NCBI RefSeq assembly: GCF_000471905.2
Contig: NW_006500347.1
Span: 3,899,167 to 3,963,166, forward strand
DNA length: 64,000 nt
Reading direction: 5' to 3'
From: Amborella trichopoda
Taxonomy: Eukaryota; Streptophyta; Magnoliopsida; Amborellales; Amborellaceae
A model generated the notes under the pieces. It had not been told where the DNA came from, did no database searches, and was given only the letters and a program-made list of their open reading frames with translations. This document shows, one piece after another, positions 11,004-21,709 of the stretch (its first letter is position 1; the number at the start of each line of letters is the position of its first letter). A program made the translations under genes and the position numbers.

Positions 11004-12889
11004 TGTCACACCCCAAGAATTTACAATATTGATATTCCTGAGATGTGACAGTCAAAACATATATACATCTCTTGATAGGACAAATTTACACTGACGAATT
11101 CTTACAAAGTAACAAAAAAAAAGCTTAGACACAACTACAATATCTTCCAAAGTTGCCCTTGACGAGTACTCAAAATGAAGCCGCAGTTATCCTGAAAAAT
11201 GTTTACCATAGTTTGATGAGTTTGGCTACTCAGTAAGTGATCATCATAATCCTAAAAATAATCATGGTTGAAAGATATCAATATTTTCCAAAAGGAGATA
11301 TATTAACAGAAATGCATCAACAGTTTCACTTTCAATAAATACATAAGTAAGTATAATTCGAATAATTGAAATGCATATAACACTTTAACGGTAGTGCATA
11401 ATTCATAGGATTTCACAAAATACCCTACTGGCGTCCCAAGTAGGTCACCTATATACCCCATCAGCGTCCTGATGGGTCCACTTAATCCCTATCGACGTCC
11501 CAGATAAGTCCACTTAATCCCTGCAGGTCCACTTATACCTCACCGGCGTACCGGATGAGTCCACTTGATCCCTACCGGCGTCCCAGATAGGTCCACTTAT
11601 ACCTCACCGGCAAACCGGATGAGTCCACTTGCATACTTAAATTATTTCTAAATCTCTTTAAACATTCGAAAGCAGCAATATCATGTACTCAACATATCAC
11701 TGAAATCATTAATATGAATTTCACTTAAACCATTAATAACAGTCACTCTCTATAACATTTCAAAAATAACCAATCAAATATTTTGGGCTCAAATTTAGAA
11801 AGGTAGCAGTTTGTAAAGGCATTCTAGCATAATTGCCAATTTAATATGTATAGAAAAACTCTTATAAAAATTTAAAAATACGGAATTATCACAATTTATG
11901 GGATATCAATCCACAAATAAACATTTCACAACAATACTATAATCAATTACAAAAATGTCAATTTTTTTAAATAATAAGGTAGTCTAAATATTTTACAAAG
12001 TCTAAATATTCAAAACAGTAGAAAGAAATATCACAATTTTACTAAAAGCAGAAATATCACATTTATTTCTAACAATAAACAAGAAAAATAAATAAATTTA
12101 TTTTTCTAATTTACAGCATTCAAAATTTCTAACATAGATAAAATATCACAATTTTTATTAAAAAGATTATTTTTCAAGATAATGAGGTCACGTGTGCATA
12201 GAATTTATCGCGCCTAAAATTCATGATAATAAGCAGAAATAATTATTTCATTTCATTTTTAAAAAGAATGGATTATTTTTCGAGACAATGGGGTCACTTA
12301 CACACAAAACTTATAAAATAAAGATCCTGGACAGAAATATCACTATTTATTAAAAACAGACTATTTTCAGGAAGACGATGTCACTTACACACAAAACTTA
12401 TAAAATAAAGATCCTGGACGGAAATATCACTATTTATTAAAAACGGACTATTTTTCAAGAAGACGATGTCACTTACCTAAAATATTTGAGAGGGAGCTTC
12501 CGATAAAAATTCGGCTAGGGAGAGGAGCTCACTGTGTTTCGACCAGAAAGGGAAAGATTTCAAAAGTTTTCTAGGGTGGGAGTCCTCGCCTCTCGTATTT
12601 AAACTCTTACGACACCTTATTATAATATTTTATTAAGTGACACCTCATAAACGAGGTGTAACCGTTACAATACCCCTTATATGCTTAAAGCCCACGTCCA
12701 CTTGACGTGGCAAGGCAAGAGCAAATAAAAGAAACTTAACCAAAAGATTTTGAAAACAGTGATGGTCCTTAAGGACCATCATGCTCATATAGACCATCAC
12801 TTATTAAGAGTTTATTTTCTTCTTTTTTATTTTTATTTTTTATTTTTTATTTTTTTACTTTTTTTTTTTAAAATTTTAGAATTATTACA
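11004..12889 (-). mobile_element. Solo LTR of a long-LTR retrotransposon family (family R1)
   Basis: The 1886-base unit starts TGTCACACCCCAAG and ends GAATTATTACA. It is flanked by the 5-bp duplication AACCG (10999-11003 and 12890-12894). Related sequence forms two LTRs around a Met-tRNA-type primer site at 46410-48830 and another solo LTR at 51575, so this is an LTR left after recombination. The primer site of the paired copy is on the minus strand, so the element reads leftwards. Parts: a row of short hairpins (11424-11623), further repeats carrying 'gacgatgtcacttac' (about 12290-12475), and a 20-bp palindrome at 12761-12780. Long LTRs suggest Ty3/Gypsy, but no coding region survives to prove it. 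It is a fossil. Confidence 0.85.
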
Positions 12890-12978
12890 AACCGGTATAG
12901 CACTTGCAACTTATAGTTAATAAAACCGTTAACAAAATATATAATATATGAACGTTTTAAGGTATGACCTTTTCGCAT

Positions 12979-13152
12979 AGTCCCACATCGAAGAGAGAGA
13001 CGCAAATTTATGTGAATAAATAGTTCTTTGTACTCACCGATTACAGCGCATGTGAAGCAACGAGGTCACGCGAAGCGTGTGAATCGTGAGCTCAACTAGG
13101 GCCCGTGAAGCGTGTGGGGGTACCCAGTGGGCTCCCGGTCTCTTAATTTTGC
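12979..13152 (+). ncRNA. Candidate Pol III-type small RNA unit (USE + TATA), unproven
   Basis: AGTCCCACATCG at 12979-12990 matches the upstream sequence element of plant snRNA genes (consensus RTCCCACATCG). AATAAATA follows at 13015-13022, about 24 bases on, the spacing known for Pol III-type plant snRNA promoters (Pol II types are about 10 longer). A transcript starting near 13045 would contain the hairpin CACGC-GAA-GCGTG (13067-13079) and end at the T-run near 13144-13150. It does not match U6, U3, 7SL or MRP RNA as I know them. It could equally be a scrap of a dispersed repeat that carries a USE-like box. Confidence 0.3.
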
Positions 13153-13350
13153 CTCGAAATTCGAAATTCTCTGAAATTTATAAAAATACCCTTGACTGTA
13201 GAAGAATGGGCCTCAAAATTCGAAATTCTCTGAAATTTATAAAAATACCCTTGACTGTAGAAGAATGGGCGGGTCTTGACGTCGAAGAACTAGGCGATTT
13301 ACTATGCAGAGAAATTTATAAAAATACCCTTGACTGTGGAAGAATGGGCA
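13152..13350. repeat. Short tandem repeat, period 59
   Basis: Units begin CCTC at 13152 and 13211 and run through 'gaaattctctgaaatttat..cccttgactgtag'. A third partial copy lies at about 13309-13350. The first two copies are nearly identical, so the duplication is recent. The 108-codon frame across them is a by-product. Confidence 0.75.
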
Positions 13351-13524
13351 ATCGCCGGTTCCCGACGTTACAGAAGAACCGACACGGGATGACCGATTCC
13401 CGATTCGAATAGGCCGATTCTGTGCCGACTCGGCGAGTTTTAATGAATAGTTTAATAAAATTATATTATCACTTGAATTTCAAATCAATAATGTTTATAC
13501 ATGTGTATACCCCAGAGTTTTTTT

Positions 13525-14110
13525 TATGTAGGTTTCAATTATTGACTTGTATGTAGATGATATACTCATATTGTAATACTTCGTGCAATGAGAACGTAAA
13601 AATCATTGTCTTTTGAATTTAATTTGAAAGACATGGAGCAAGCCGTTGTGATTGGAATCAAAATAGTGAGGAAAGAGACCCTGAGCCACCATATAGAAAA
13701 TTGCTCAAAAGATTTGACTACTTTAACTATAAACTAGTTTTGACCCCTTATGATGCTCATTTAAACTTGGAAAGAACTGCAATTGTCCTTTTTCCTATTT
13801 AGACTATGCCAGAGTCATGGATGTTTGATTATGTAGTGTCCCGTGCTAAACCAGTTGCCTTTGATGTTGGTAAATTGAGTATATATATAAGAAACTTAAG
13901 TCAAGATCATTGGGATATGGTTTACAAGGCCTAAGATATCTTAAAGGAACCTTATATTATGACCTACATTATATGGGTGAACTAATGGTAGAAGTATACA
14001 ATGATGCAATTTCGATTAAGAATTATGATGAATCCATGTCCATTTGTTGCTTCTAGGGATAATATTTTTTTACAGAAAAAAACCATTGATTTGGGGCATT
14101 GCATCCTCCC
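13525..14110 (+). mobile_element. Fossil fragment of a Copia pol region (reverse transcriptase to RNase H)
   Basis: Sense reading gives the Copia reverse transcriptase signature LYVDDIL near 13545. Downstream are recognisable Copia landmarks: a GIKI-type block, a YIEKLLKRF-type block and a YLKGT-type block near 13930-13960. The fragment is broken many times and has no LTRs visible nearby. It is old. Confidence 0.7.
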
Positions 14111-14208
14111 TGTAACTTCAATCTAAGAGATAGGCCACATTGCAATAGACTTTTTTCACAATGAATGGTCCTTCCTATTTTAGTTCAAACTTTCATCTCC
14201 TCGTAACA

Positions 14209-14290
14209 GAGCACCTAAATGCCAGAACTAAATCCCCCTCTCTCGACCCGGAGCACCTAAATGCCAGAACTAAATCCCCCTCTTTCGAAC
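14209..14290. repeat. Two-copy direct repeat, period 42
   Basis: The unit 'gagcacctaaatgccagaac' with 'taaatccccctct' starts at 14209 and again at 14251. The copies are almost identical. Confidence 0.8.
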
Positions 14291-14755
14291 TTTTTCTTTC
14301 ATTTGAGCTTAATAGACCTCGAGTGTTGGCTAAGATAGTAGCATCCTCTCATCTAAGGCTTCCAATTTTGAAAGTGTAACCATGCTCTTTCTTCCCTACA
14401 CACACCAGCTAACACCCTACTCAGTCATCTAGGACAAACTTGACTTCTAGGTTTAAAAGCTAATTTGATGGTAGAACCAAATTTGACTTTATTTAAAGGT
14501 TCCTTATCTCTTTTGGGTTTATCTAACGTGGGGTTTGGATTTAGCTAAGGATTTCTTTGTAGGCTTGGGAAGGTTTGGAAATGTTTTCCTAGGTTATTTC
14601 TCCCATTCACTCTTGGCAACTCTCCTGATCAAGAAATCGTCTTGGATCTTGGACTTATAACTTTTATTGACGACGAGATGGTGTCATATTAGTTCTAGGG
14701 CCTAATCCAAATCCCTCGGTTTTAAAATATATGTAGAAATTTTGAAAGGAAAAAA
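14291..14755. other. Intergenic DNA, nothing recognised
   Basis: No exon, RNA gene or transposon end was recognised here. Confidence 0.35.
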
Positions 14756-15132
14756 TTTATATAGAGCTGAGGCTCTAAACTATCAAATTAGATTGTACCT
14801 CAAAAATTTCACTAGAAGAGATTGTTTTGTTGTCCAAATATCCTCAAATTTATTATCTCGACATCAAGATGCTTGGACACGAGAAAAAAAGGATTTTAAG
14901 TAATGGAAATAGTGTATCTTGTAATGTATTTTTGGACCGTCAATTTTCAAGATTTTCAAGTTTTCATATATCTGCTTGATCTACACTATTTTTGAAAATT
15001 TAAAATTTATAATTAAAGTTAAAAATATATTTTAAGGCTATTGCAATGATTTTCAGTATTGAAACTACATTTCTTGATACTATTTGAAGGTACGCTTTAT
15101 TTTAATTATTTAGAGCCTCGACTCTATACAAA
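14756..15132. mobile_element. MITE of the GAGCC-TIR family
   Basis: The 377-base unit has terminal inverted repeats: left 'tatagagctgaggctctaaa', right 'tttagagcctcgactctata'. It is closely related along its length to 19152-19529. The interior includes 'catcaagatgcttgg', 'attttcaagttttcatat' and 'ctgcttgatct'. It has no coding content, and a target duplication is not evident. Confidence 0.75.
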
Positions 15133-16379
15133 CCACACCCATTTTGAAAAGGGGAGAATTTTGGAAAAGGGACTATTATCGGGTTTTAGAAAGAAATTAA
15201 TGGTTTTTTAAAAAAACCTAGCCTAAAATTTTGAAAGTCCAACTTAGGGTTGACCCAAGACGGTTTAAAACATGAAAATTAAAATTTGAAAATTTGAAAA
15301 TTTGAAAACCTGAATTGTTTAAGAACTTTTAAAATAAATATTTTTAAAATTATTTTGCAAAGAAAGATTTTTGAAATTTTTGGATGCTTTTTTTTAAAAT
15401 AAAAAATAAGAAATATTTTATGTAGGGACTTTTTATTTACTAAAAACCTAACTGGAGAGCCAAATTTTGGAAAACAAATTCCCCTTTGTGTTTTGGCATG
15501 CAGGGAGGCAGGTTAGTTAATGTTGCTAACCATGGTGGGGCTTTTGAGACTAGGAATCATCTTGTTCTCAAATCTCAAATCTCAATTCTCATTTGGCAAT
15601 CCAAAGAGAAGTTTTTGAAGTCCTTGGAACAAATTGGCGTCTTAGAAGATACATGGTACTGTTCCTAGTGCTCAGGATCTCTTTATATTTCCAATTTCAT
15701 AACCCCAATATTGATCCTTTGAACTTCAGATGGTTAAGGTCCTTTGGTTTTAGTTGCCCTTGATTTGCTTTACAGGCATGGTGCCGGTGTTTGACTGGGC
15801 ATCTTCTAATTTGCTTAGGAGAATTTTGTATGCCGCTTTATATTCCTTTGAGGAGTAATGGTAGTTTTTTATTTGCTTGAGGATTTGGACACATTTTTTT
15901 TTTTTTTCTCATTACACGGGGCTCGTCTTAGATGTTCGTCCCTAGAGGCATAGTATTTTGTCTGTCTTTTTCCTTTTTTCCTCTTCGCCATCTTGAAAGC
16001 CTGTGAGGCATTTTTGTGACATGTCGCGTTAAAGATCGGGTTAGGATTCCCTTCGAACTTAGAATTTTTACACTCGGAATCACACTCAGTTTTCCTGGTC
16101 ATACAATCTCTCGCTCGGGTGCTAAACTCTTGAGGTTTTCCTTTTACAGGCTAACCCAGATGCATGTTGTAGGATTAATTGGGGTTGTTAACATTTTTTA
16201 TTAAGTGCCCCTAATTTAAGGGCGATAGAAAGGTTTGGGTTTAGAAGGTACCCTTCCACTATCTTGTTTGCAGCTCCAGGACCTCGTGGTTTCTACTAGT
16301 GTTTCGACCAGCATTCTAGAGACATTGAACGGATAGGAGGTCTGTGATCCCAGTGTGCTTGTGTTGCTTTTTAAAAGGG
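15133..16379. other. Intergenic or repeat-derived DNA, no gene recognised
   Basis: Some stretches have balanced composition, but no protein family could be recognised in any frame. The frames at 15486-15668, 15869-16102 (minus) and 16016-16204 have no domain that I know. Confidence 0.35.
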
Positions 16380-16436
16380 ATACATCATTTAGTTATTGAG
16401 AGTGAATACATCACGCTCAATAACTAAATGATGTAT
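16380..16436. repeat. Perfect 21-bp-stem hairpin with 15-base loop
   Basis: Left arm 16380-16400 and right arm 16416-16436 are exact reverse complements. The loop is 16401-16415. A further partial copy of the arm sequence ('atacataacttagttatt') follows at about 16439-16456. This could be a tiny foldback remnant or a small-RNA precursor; no host gene is adjacent. Confidence 0.85.
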
Positions 16437-16456
16437 GAATACATAACTTAGTTATT

Positions 16457-17625
16457 AAAAAGGATGAAAAATCATCATGTTCCCTTGGATTGTTGAGGAA
16501 TTAACTCTTTTGTAAGCTCATCCTCAATGCTCAAGTCTTGGTGGGACTCTTGGATGAGGAAGGCAATGTTGTTAGCATTTGGATGCGTTATGGCATTTAG
16601 GGTAAATTAGATGAGGTCTCGGCCTCACCTTCTGCTCTTATTGTATTATTTTCTTCGGTGAAAGTTGTGGCTGTTAGGCTGGTGGAGGTGGATGTCCCTA
16701 TTAATTCTTAAGATGGGATTATCCCCATCGATTCTTTGAATGGGACTGCCCTTATCGGTTCTTCTTCAATAATGGGGAATTATATCATGTCAAGCGGATT
16801 TTCACTGCCTTGGGGTGCCGCTATTAATGGAGAGACACCCTCAGACTTTTGAGGCTTCTTTTTATTTTGGTTTCATCCCACTTGAATCCGTCATCAATAG
16901 AGGTAATTTGAGAGGTTGACTTAATTGAACTTATGGGATTGGTTTCTTTTAATTTAGGTTTCTTATTTATTTAGATAGAGCTTATTATTTAGGATCTAAA
17001 TTCATGAATAACTCATTTTTAGATTAGGATGGGCCTTGGGTCTACAAGTAGATAGAGATAAAGTTAAGTTTCAGGGATGTGCTTTTTCTATATAACGGTT
17101 ATTTTATATTGAGAGAAATAAATTCAGAAAAATAAAGAAAAACATTATAGGGTTTTTATAAAGAGAGAAAATTATAAAGATATGCGAAGAGGATAGAGGC
17201 AAAATTTATTTAGAAGATCGGAGGGCTTAGATAAGAAATGCCTCCGAGCCCAATAGAATTTGGGGGCTCGTTAAGCGGGAATCAGCAGGGCTTACAACAA
17301 AAAGGTCAGGAATCCATCTCTAGGTGATGTATTAGCTTTATGGAAACCCAATTGTTTTCCCTAGAAAATTAATGAATTAGGGTTTTTACGTTTTTATTTA
17401 TTATTTTTTAGGATATTGAAATTAGATATTATAGTTATTTTAGGTTTATGGTTATCGTTTAGGATATCCGTCTTTTTTTTTTGACATTTGAGGGGCGAAT
17501 TTATAATATTTAATGCTAATTAGGATCCCATATGAAACAAATTATGATTTTGGGGTTGTTTTCTTTTATAAACATGTAACTATTGGACTTTGAGAGTGGA
17601 TTTTGTAAGTCCACTAGCTGACCAC
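16457..17625. other. Repeat-derived DNA, possibly part of an old LTR
   Basis: No coding sequence recognised. Because a primer-site-like sequence occurs at about 18268-18283, the sequence upstream (perhaps from about 17000) may be remains of an LTR split by the foldback element at 17626. I could not find a second LTR or target duplication. Confidence 0.3.
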
Positions 17626-18028
17626 TACAGTAAACGCTAATAGCCCATATTGAATCTGTGCCAATCTGATGACCATGACATCATTTTATGTTTGAATTTT
17701 AATTTTTTTTCTACAAATCCAAATCATTTGAAATTTTAGATGTGTATTCTTCTCACCAATTGCATCTAATAAAAAACAATAATAATAATTTACAAAAATA
17801 AAATTAACCAAAATACCGCCAAAACTTTTTGGGGGGTATTTTGGTCAATTTATTTCATGTAAAATATATATTTTTTATATTTTTTGTAGATTCGCCTATT
17901 TTTAAAGAATACAACTTAAAATTTCAAGTGATTTGGATTTATAGAAAAATTTAAAATTCAAATACTACTAAACATCTGTGATCGTCAGATCAACCCAGAT
18001 TCAATCTGGGCAGTGGGCGTTTACTGTA
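17626..18028. mobile_element. Foldback MITE, near-complete palindrome
   Basis: The 403-base element is one long imperfect inverted repeat. Its ends are TACAGTAAACGC (17626) and GCGTTTACTGTA (18028). The arms stay complementary almost to the centre, where 'aattaaccaaaatacc' faces 'ggtattttggtcaatt' around a loop near 17820-17830. No coding content. Folded RNA would be a nearly 200-bp hairpin. A clear target duplication was not found. Confidence 0.75.
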
Positions 18029-18790
18029 ACACTACGCCTATGGACGTACATGATATTTTCTCCTTTTTTATATATAAATATGTAACTATTTGACTAAAAA
18101 GAAAAAAAAAAGATATGAAAAATAAAAAGAGTTCATTTTGGATATTATGAAGAGATAATTTTGGATTGGACTCCCTTATAGACCCTGAGAGAGGGTATTG
18201 TCTCTAAACCCTTCATTCTTATCTTATATTTTTCTATTTTATTTAGCCTTTACCCTTCTTCCTACATCAAGTGGTATATGAGCCTTGAGATCCATGCACC
18301 ATGATTCCATCACAAATATTTATGAATCTAATTATTAAGCATTTAGATCGATTGGATCAAATATGTGATAGACACAAAGATGAACTGGTAGAACATTTTG
18401 GTAAAGTAATGCAATAAGCGATACAAGATCTACTTATTGCAAGAACAAGAATATGACAAAGTAAATCTCAGTTTAAAGGATGTTGACAACAACCCATAAG
18501 TGCTACAAATTTCAACAATCGATCATGAAAAATAAAGATATGCTAGTTGTGGTATGTGAAATACCAATTTTTGAGCTTTAAGGAGAAATCAAGTTTCCAT
18601 AGCTCTACTACAAGCTGGATATAAAATGTCTTATCAATTATTTCATCAAAGAAGACAAGGTACACAGGAAAATTGTGGGATTCTATCACTAATTATTGAA
18701 AAGGCCATCAAAGGATATAATAGATTTAATAAGATCGAGATCGAGTTTTGCCCAATCCCAAGAAAATGATGCAATTAGTGTTTTCAATAT
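18029..18790 (+). mobile_element. Fossil LTR-retrotransposon 5' region (primer site and leader)
   Basis: 'agtggtatatgagcc' at about 18269-18283 resembles the Met-tRNA primer site (TGGTATCAGAGCC) and directly follows a plausible LTR end '..cttcttcctaca'. About 500 bases of leader or gag-like DNA follow, with no intact frame. It is broken and no partner LTR is visible. Confidence 0.45.
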
Positions 18791-19151
18791 TTTTTTTAAT
18801 ATTTAAAAATTTTAAAATTTAGATTTTTGGACTATTTTAAGTTTCTAAATTTTTTGAATACTTGTATATTTTTTTAATTGTAGAGATTGGAAAATTGTTT
18901 CATGCGGGCTGGACTGCATTTGTACATATATTATCCAGAAAGTGTAAAGCATCCATCTTATAGATGATGCAAGTAGTGTTCCATCTAAAAACAATGGAAA
19001 CTAACATTCCGAATGGTTCCTTACTAGAATTATTATTTTTAGTTTTTAAAATTTATTTATTTATTTGTATTCATGATCTATGTTGGAGATTACATAGCTT
19101 TAAAATTTGTCGTAAAATACATATCAAAAATAGATTTATTAAAAGAAAAAC
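18791..19151. other. AT-rich intergenic DNA, nothing recognised
   Basis: No feature recognised. The 94-codon frame at 18964-19248 runs into the adjacent MITE and is unlikely to be real. Confidence 0.35.
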
Positions 19152-19529
19152 TTTGTATAGAGCCCAAGCTCTAAACAATCAAATTAGCGCCTACCTCAAA
19201 ACTTTCATTAGAAGAGGTTGTTTTGATGCCCAAATATCATCAAATTGATCATCTCAACATCAAGATGCAAGGACATGAGAAAAAAATGGATTTCAAGTTT
19301 TGGAAATAGTGCATCTTGTAACACATTTTTTTACCATCAATTTTCAATATTTTCAAGTTTTCATAAACCTGCTCGATCTATGTTATTTTTTAAGATTTAA
19401 ATTTTATAATTAAAGATTAAAATATATTTTAAGGCTATCACAAAAATTTTCAGTATTAAAACCATATTTCTCGACACTATTTGAAGGTGGGCTCTAATTT
19501 GATTGTTTAGAGCCTCGGCTCTATACAAA
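19152..19529. mobile_element. MITE of the GAGCC-TIR family, best-preserved copy
   Basis: 378 bases with long terminal inverted repeats. The left end 'tttgtatagagcccaagctc' continues through 'taaacaatcaaattag'. The right end is its near-exact reverse complement, ending 'gagcctcggctctatacaaa'. Sister copies lie at 14756-15132 and 5395-5746. The element at 24344 shares the interior but not the termini. Non-coding. Confidence 0.8.
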
Positions 19530-20929
19530 CCGCACCCTTTATTAAGAGGCCCGCATTTCTACATATGAGGGATTGACCGCATTGAATCCGCGTCCGTAGA
19601 GATTTGATTGTCAAATTTGAAAATTTTAGTATTAATTATATGCTCTGCCCTCTTTTCAAAACCAAGAGAAAAAGGGGGAGGGATACTACTTATAACCTTG
19701 ACCTGACCTTCTGCATTCTTATAGAAATCTAACCAGCTGGTATGGATTTTCTACATGAATATATGATAGATATCATGCAATGTCATGCTTATTGTTTTCT
19801 ATTTGTGACAATTCATTTTGAATAGTTAGGGTTGTTGATTAATCTTTTTTTTTTCTTTTTTTTTTTACGTAATTCAATAAAAAAGATATGCCCCTACTTA
19901 TTTTTTTAAATAGATTAAGAGTTAGCTTTTTTTGAAGATATTAATGGGGTGGTGTTGGTAGTGAGAATGAAAACCACAACATGGTAACTAGAGTGTGTGG
20001 TGCTAATTGATATCAATTATTAAAGAGACTTGATGATACAAAACATCCAAAGTTGTAATTGATGAACAATTAATTAATGTTAACTAGTAAAGAGACGCGA
20101 TGATTCAAAACATCCAGATATGAACAATCACAAGCATCGAACCCCCACAACCCACGACATGAAAACGTACTCTCTTTATAAATGAGACTAAATTTCACTG
20201 CCAAAACACAGCCCTCTGTAGGCTATCTCACTGTTTTTTACTTATTCTCTCTGTCAATTAACTCTCCTACTCTAAGGTTTTGTTGTTTGTGTGCAATGAG
20301 CTGACAAAATAAATGTTAAGTCCTCTGCTTTTAGATATCCAAAGAAAACATTTGCCAGGAAAACGTTATACACATTGATTATTATCAATTCGGGGACAAA
20401 TATTGTCTTATGATAGTTTATTGATGTCTAAAAATAGAAAGACCTCTTCGGAAAAAACCACCAAAAAAGCAAACAGATTTTTTATTGGCCCTTTTCACCC
20501 CCACCGAACCATTTCGAACATAAAATATGGTGATTATATATGAAATCCTATGTGTATTGCGGGATACGGTAAAATATACTTGTACGTGCATGTTTGATTT
20601 TAAATGGTTTTTTTTATTACATAATTTTAAATAGTTACTCCAAACGTATTATATGTATATGAATAGGAGGCCACAAATGCAATAAAAGAACAATATCATG
20701 CAAGGTTTAAAAAAAACAGATGGGTGACTCGAATTGGTCACACCCATATATGTGTCGGATTGAAGAAACGGCAGATTGGATCAGAGAATCGATGGAATCG
20801 GCAATCTTTGTCTCAATTTTTTTCAAAAAAATTAGTGTTCTTTAAGGTTCTAAACGTATTTATGAGTGATGCATTATGTGCTATTATTACTTTGTAAAAA
20901 TAGGCGAATACTGAGACAATGTTATCATG
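19530..20929. other. Intergenic DNA with a two-copy repeat; no gene seen
   Basis: At about 20005-20120 a unit 'aattgatatcaattattaaa' with 'gagacttgatgatacaaaac' occurs twice at about 65-base spacing. A TATA-like 'ctttataaatgag' (about 20173) followed by leader-like DNA has no gene behind it. A patch rich in 'gaatcgatggaatcgg' lies at 20730-20810. Nothing coding was recognised. Confidence 0.35.
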
Positions 20930-21640
20930 TCTGGATGTCGGTATAATTACTGATTATAATATTGTATCCAAATAATTTTAAAATATTAGTAAACTCTTCC
21001 ATATTAAAAGATTAAAAAAAATTATTATATGAAGTAAAATTAGTATTACATCAAAGTATTAAATATTTATTAATTCTCTTTACTCATCCAAAATTATCAC
21101 AACCTAACTAACTATAATATTATATACTGAAATTGAAATTATTGGTTTATAAATTTATATTTTATAATTATTTTACTATACAAATAAAAAAAAATCTAAA
21201 ATATCTTTTAGTACCATCTAATTTTTTAAAAAAATCTTATTTACAACTATAAGAAAAAATAATATATTGCATAATTTATAATACAAATAAATTAATAAAT
21301 AAAATACAAGATTTGGCTAACAATGTATAATATTAATAATTATAATAAATATGATTAAAAAATATTAAAAATGTTTCCATAGCATATGATTAAAAATAAA
21401 AATAAAACCCCTAATAAATTTTAATGTAATTATATTCACATGATTATACTGACATAAGTTTGACAACTTATTAAGATAAATAAACAATAATAACTTGAAT
21501 ATTATTATACTAATTTTTGTAACTTAATTACATAGAATTTCGTTTTGTAATTATATATAATTAAAACTTAACTATATATACTTTTATTTTTATTTTTATA
21601 AAAAATTATTAATCTAAAAAGTAAATAAATTTTATTTGTA
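20930..21640 (-). repeat. Very AT-rich dispersed repeat, inverted copy
   Basis: The part from about 21405 to 21640 reads, on the minus strand, as a close match to 32620-32860 and 59335-59570 (shared landmarks 'aagttttaa..atataattac', 'gtttatttatcttaataa'). The rest is AT-rich without landmarks. Type of element unknown. Confidence 0.55.
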
Positions 21641-21649
21641 GACTAGAAT

Positions 21650-21693
21650 AGTCCCACATCCAAGGATTTGGCTCAAAGAATCTAGTATTAAAG
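21650..21693 (+). promoter_or_regulatory. USE-like box and TATA-like box ahead of the minisatellite
   Basis: AGTCCCACATCC at 21650-21661 differs by one base from the plant snRNA USE. A weak TATA-like AGTATTAAAG follows at about 21684-21693, again at about 24-base spacing. It lies immediately before the repeat array. No known RNA was recognised downstream, so function is uncertain. Confidence 0.25.
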
Positions 21694-21709
21694 GGTGACC
21701 TCAAGCGTA

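Noticed and set aside
18964-19248. 94-codon plus-strand frame
   Set aside because: Its second half lies in the MITE at 19152; no conserved features.
20160-20330. TATA-like box and leader-like sequence suggesting a gene start
   Set aside because: No coding sequence follows on the plus strand within the next kilobase.
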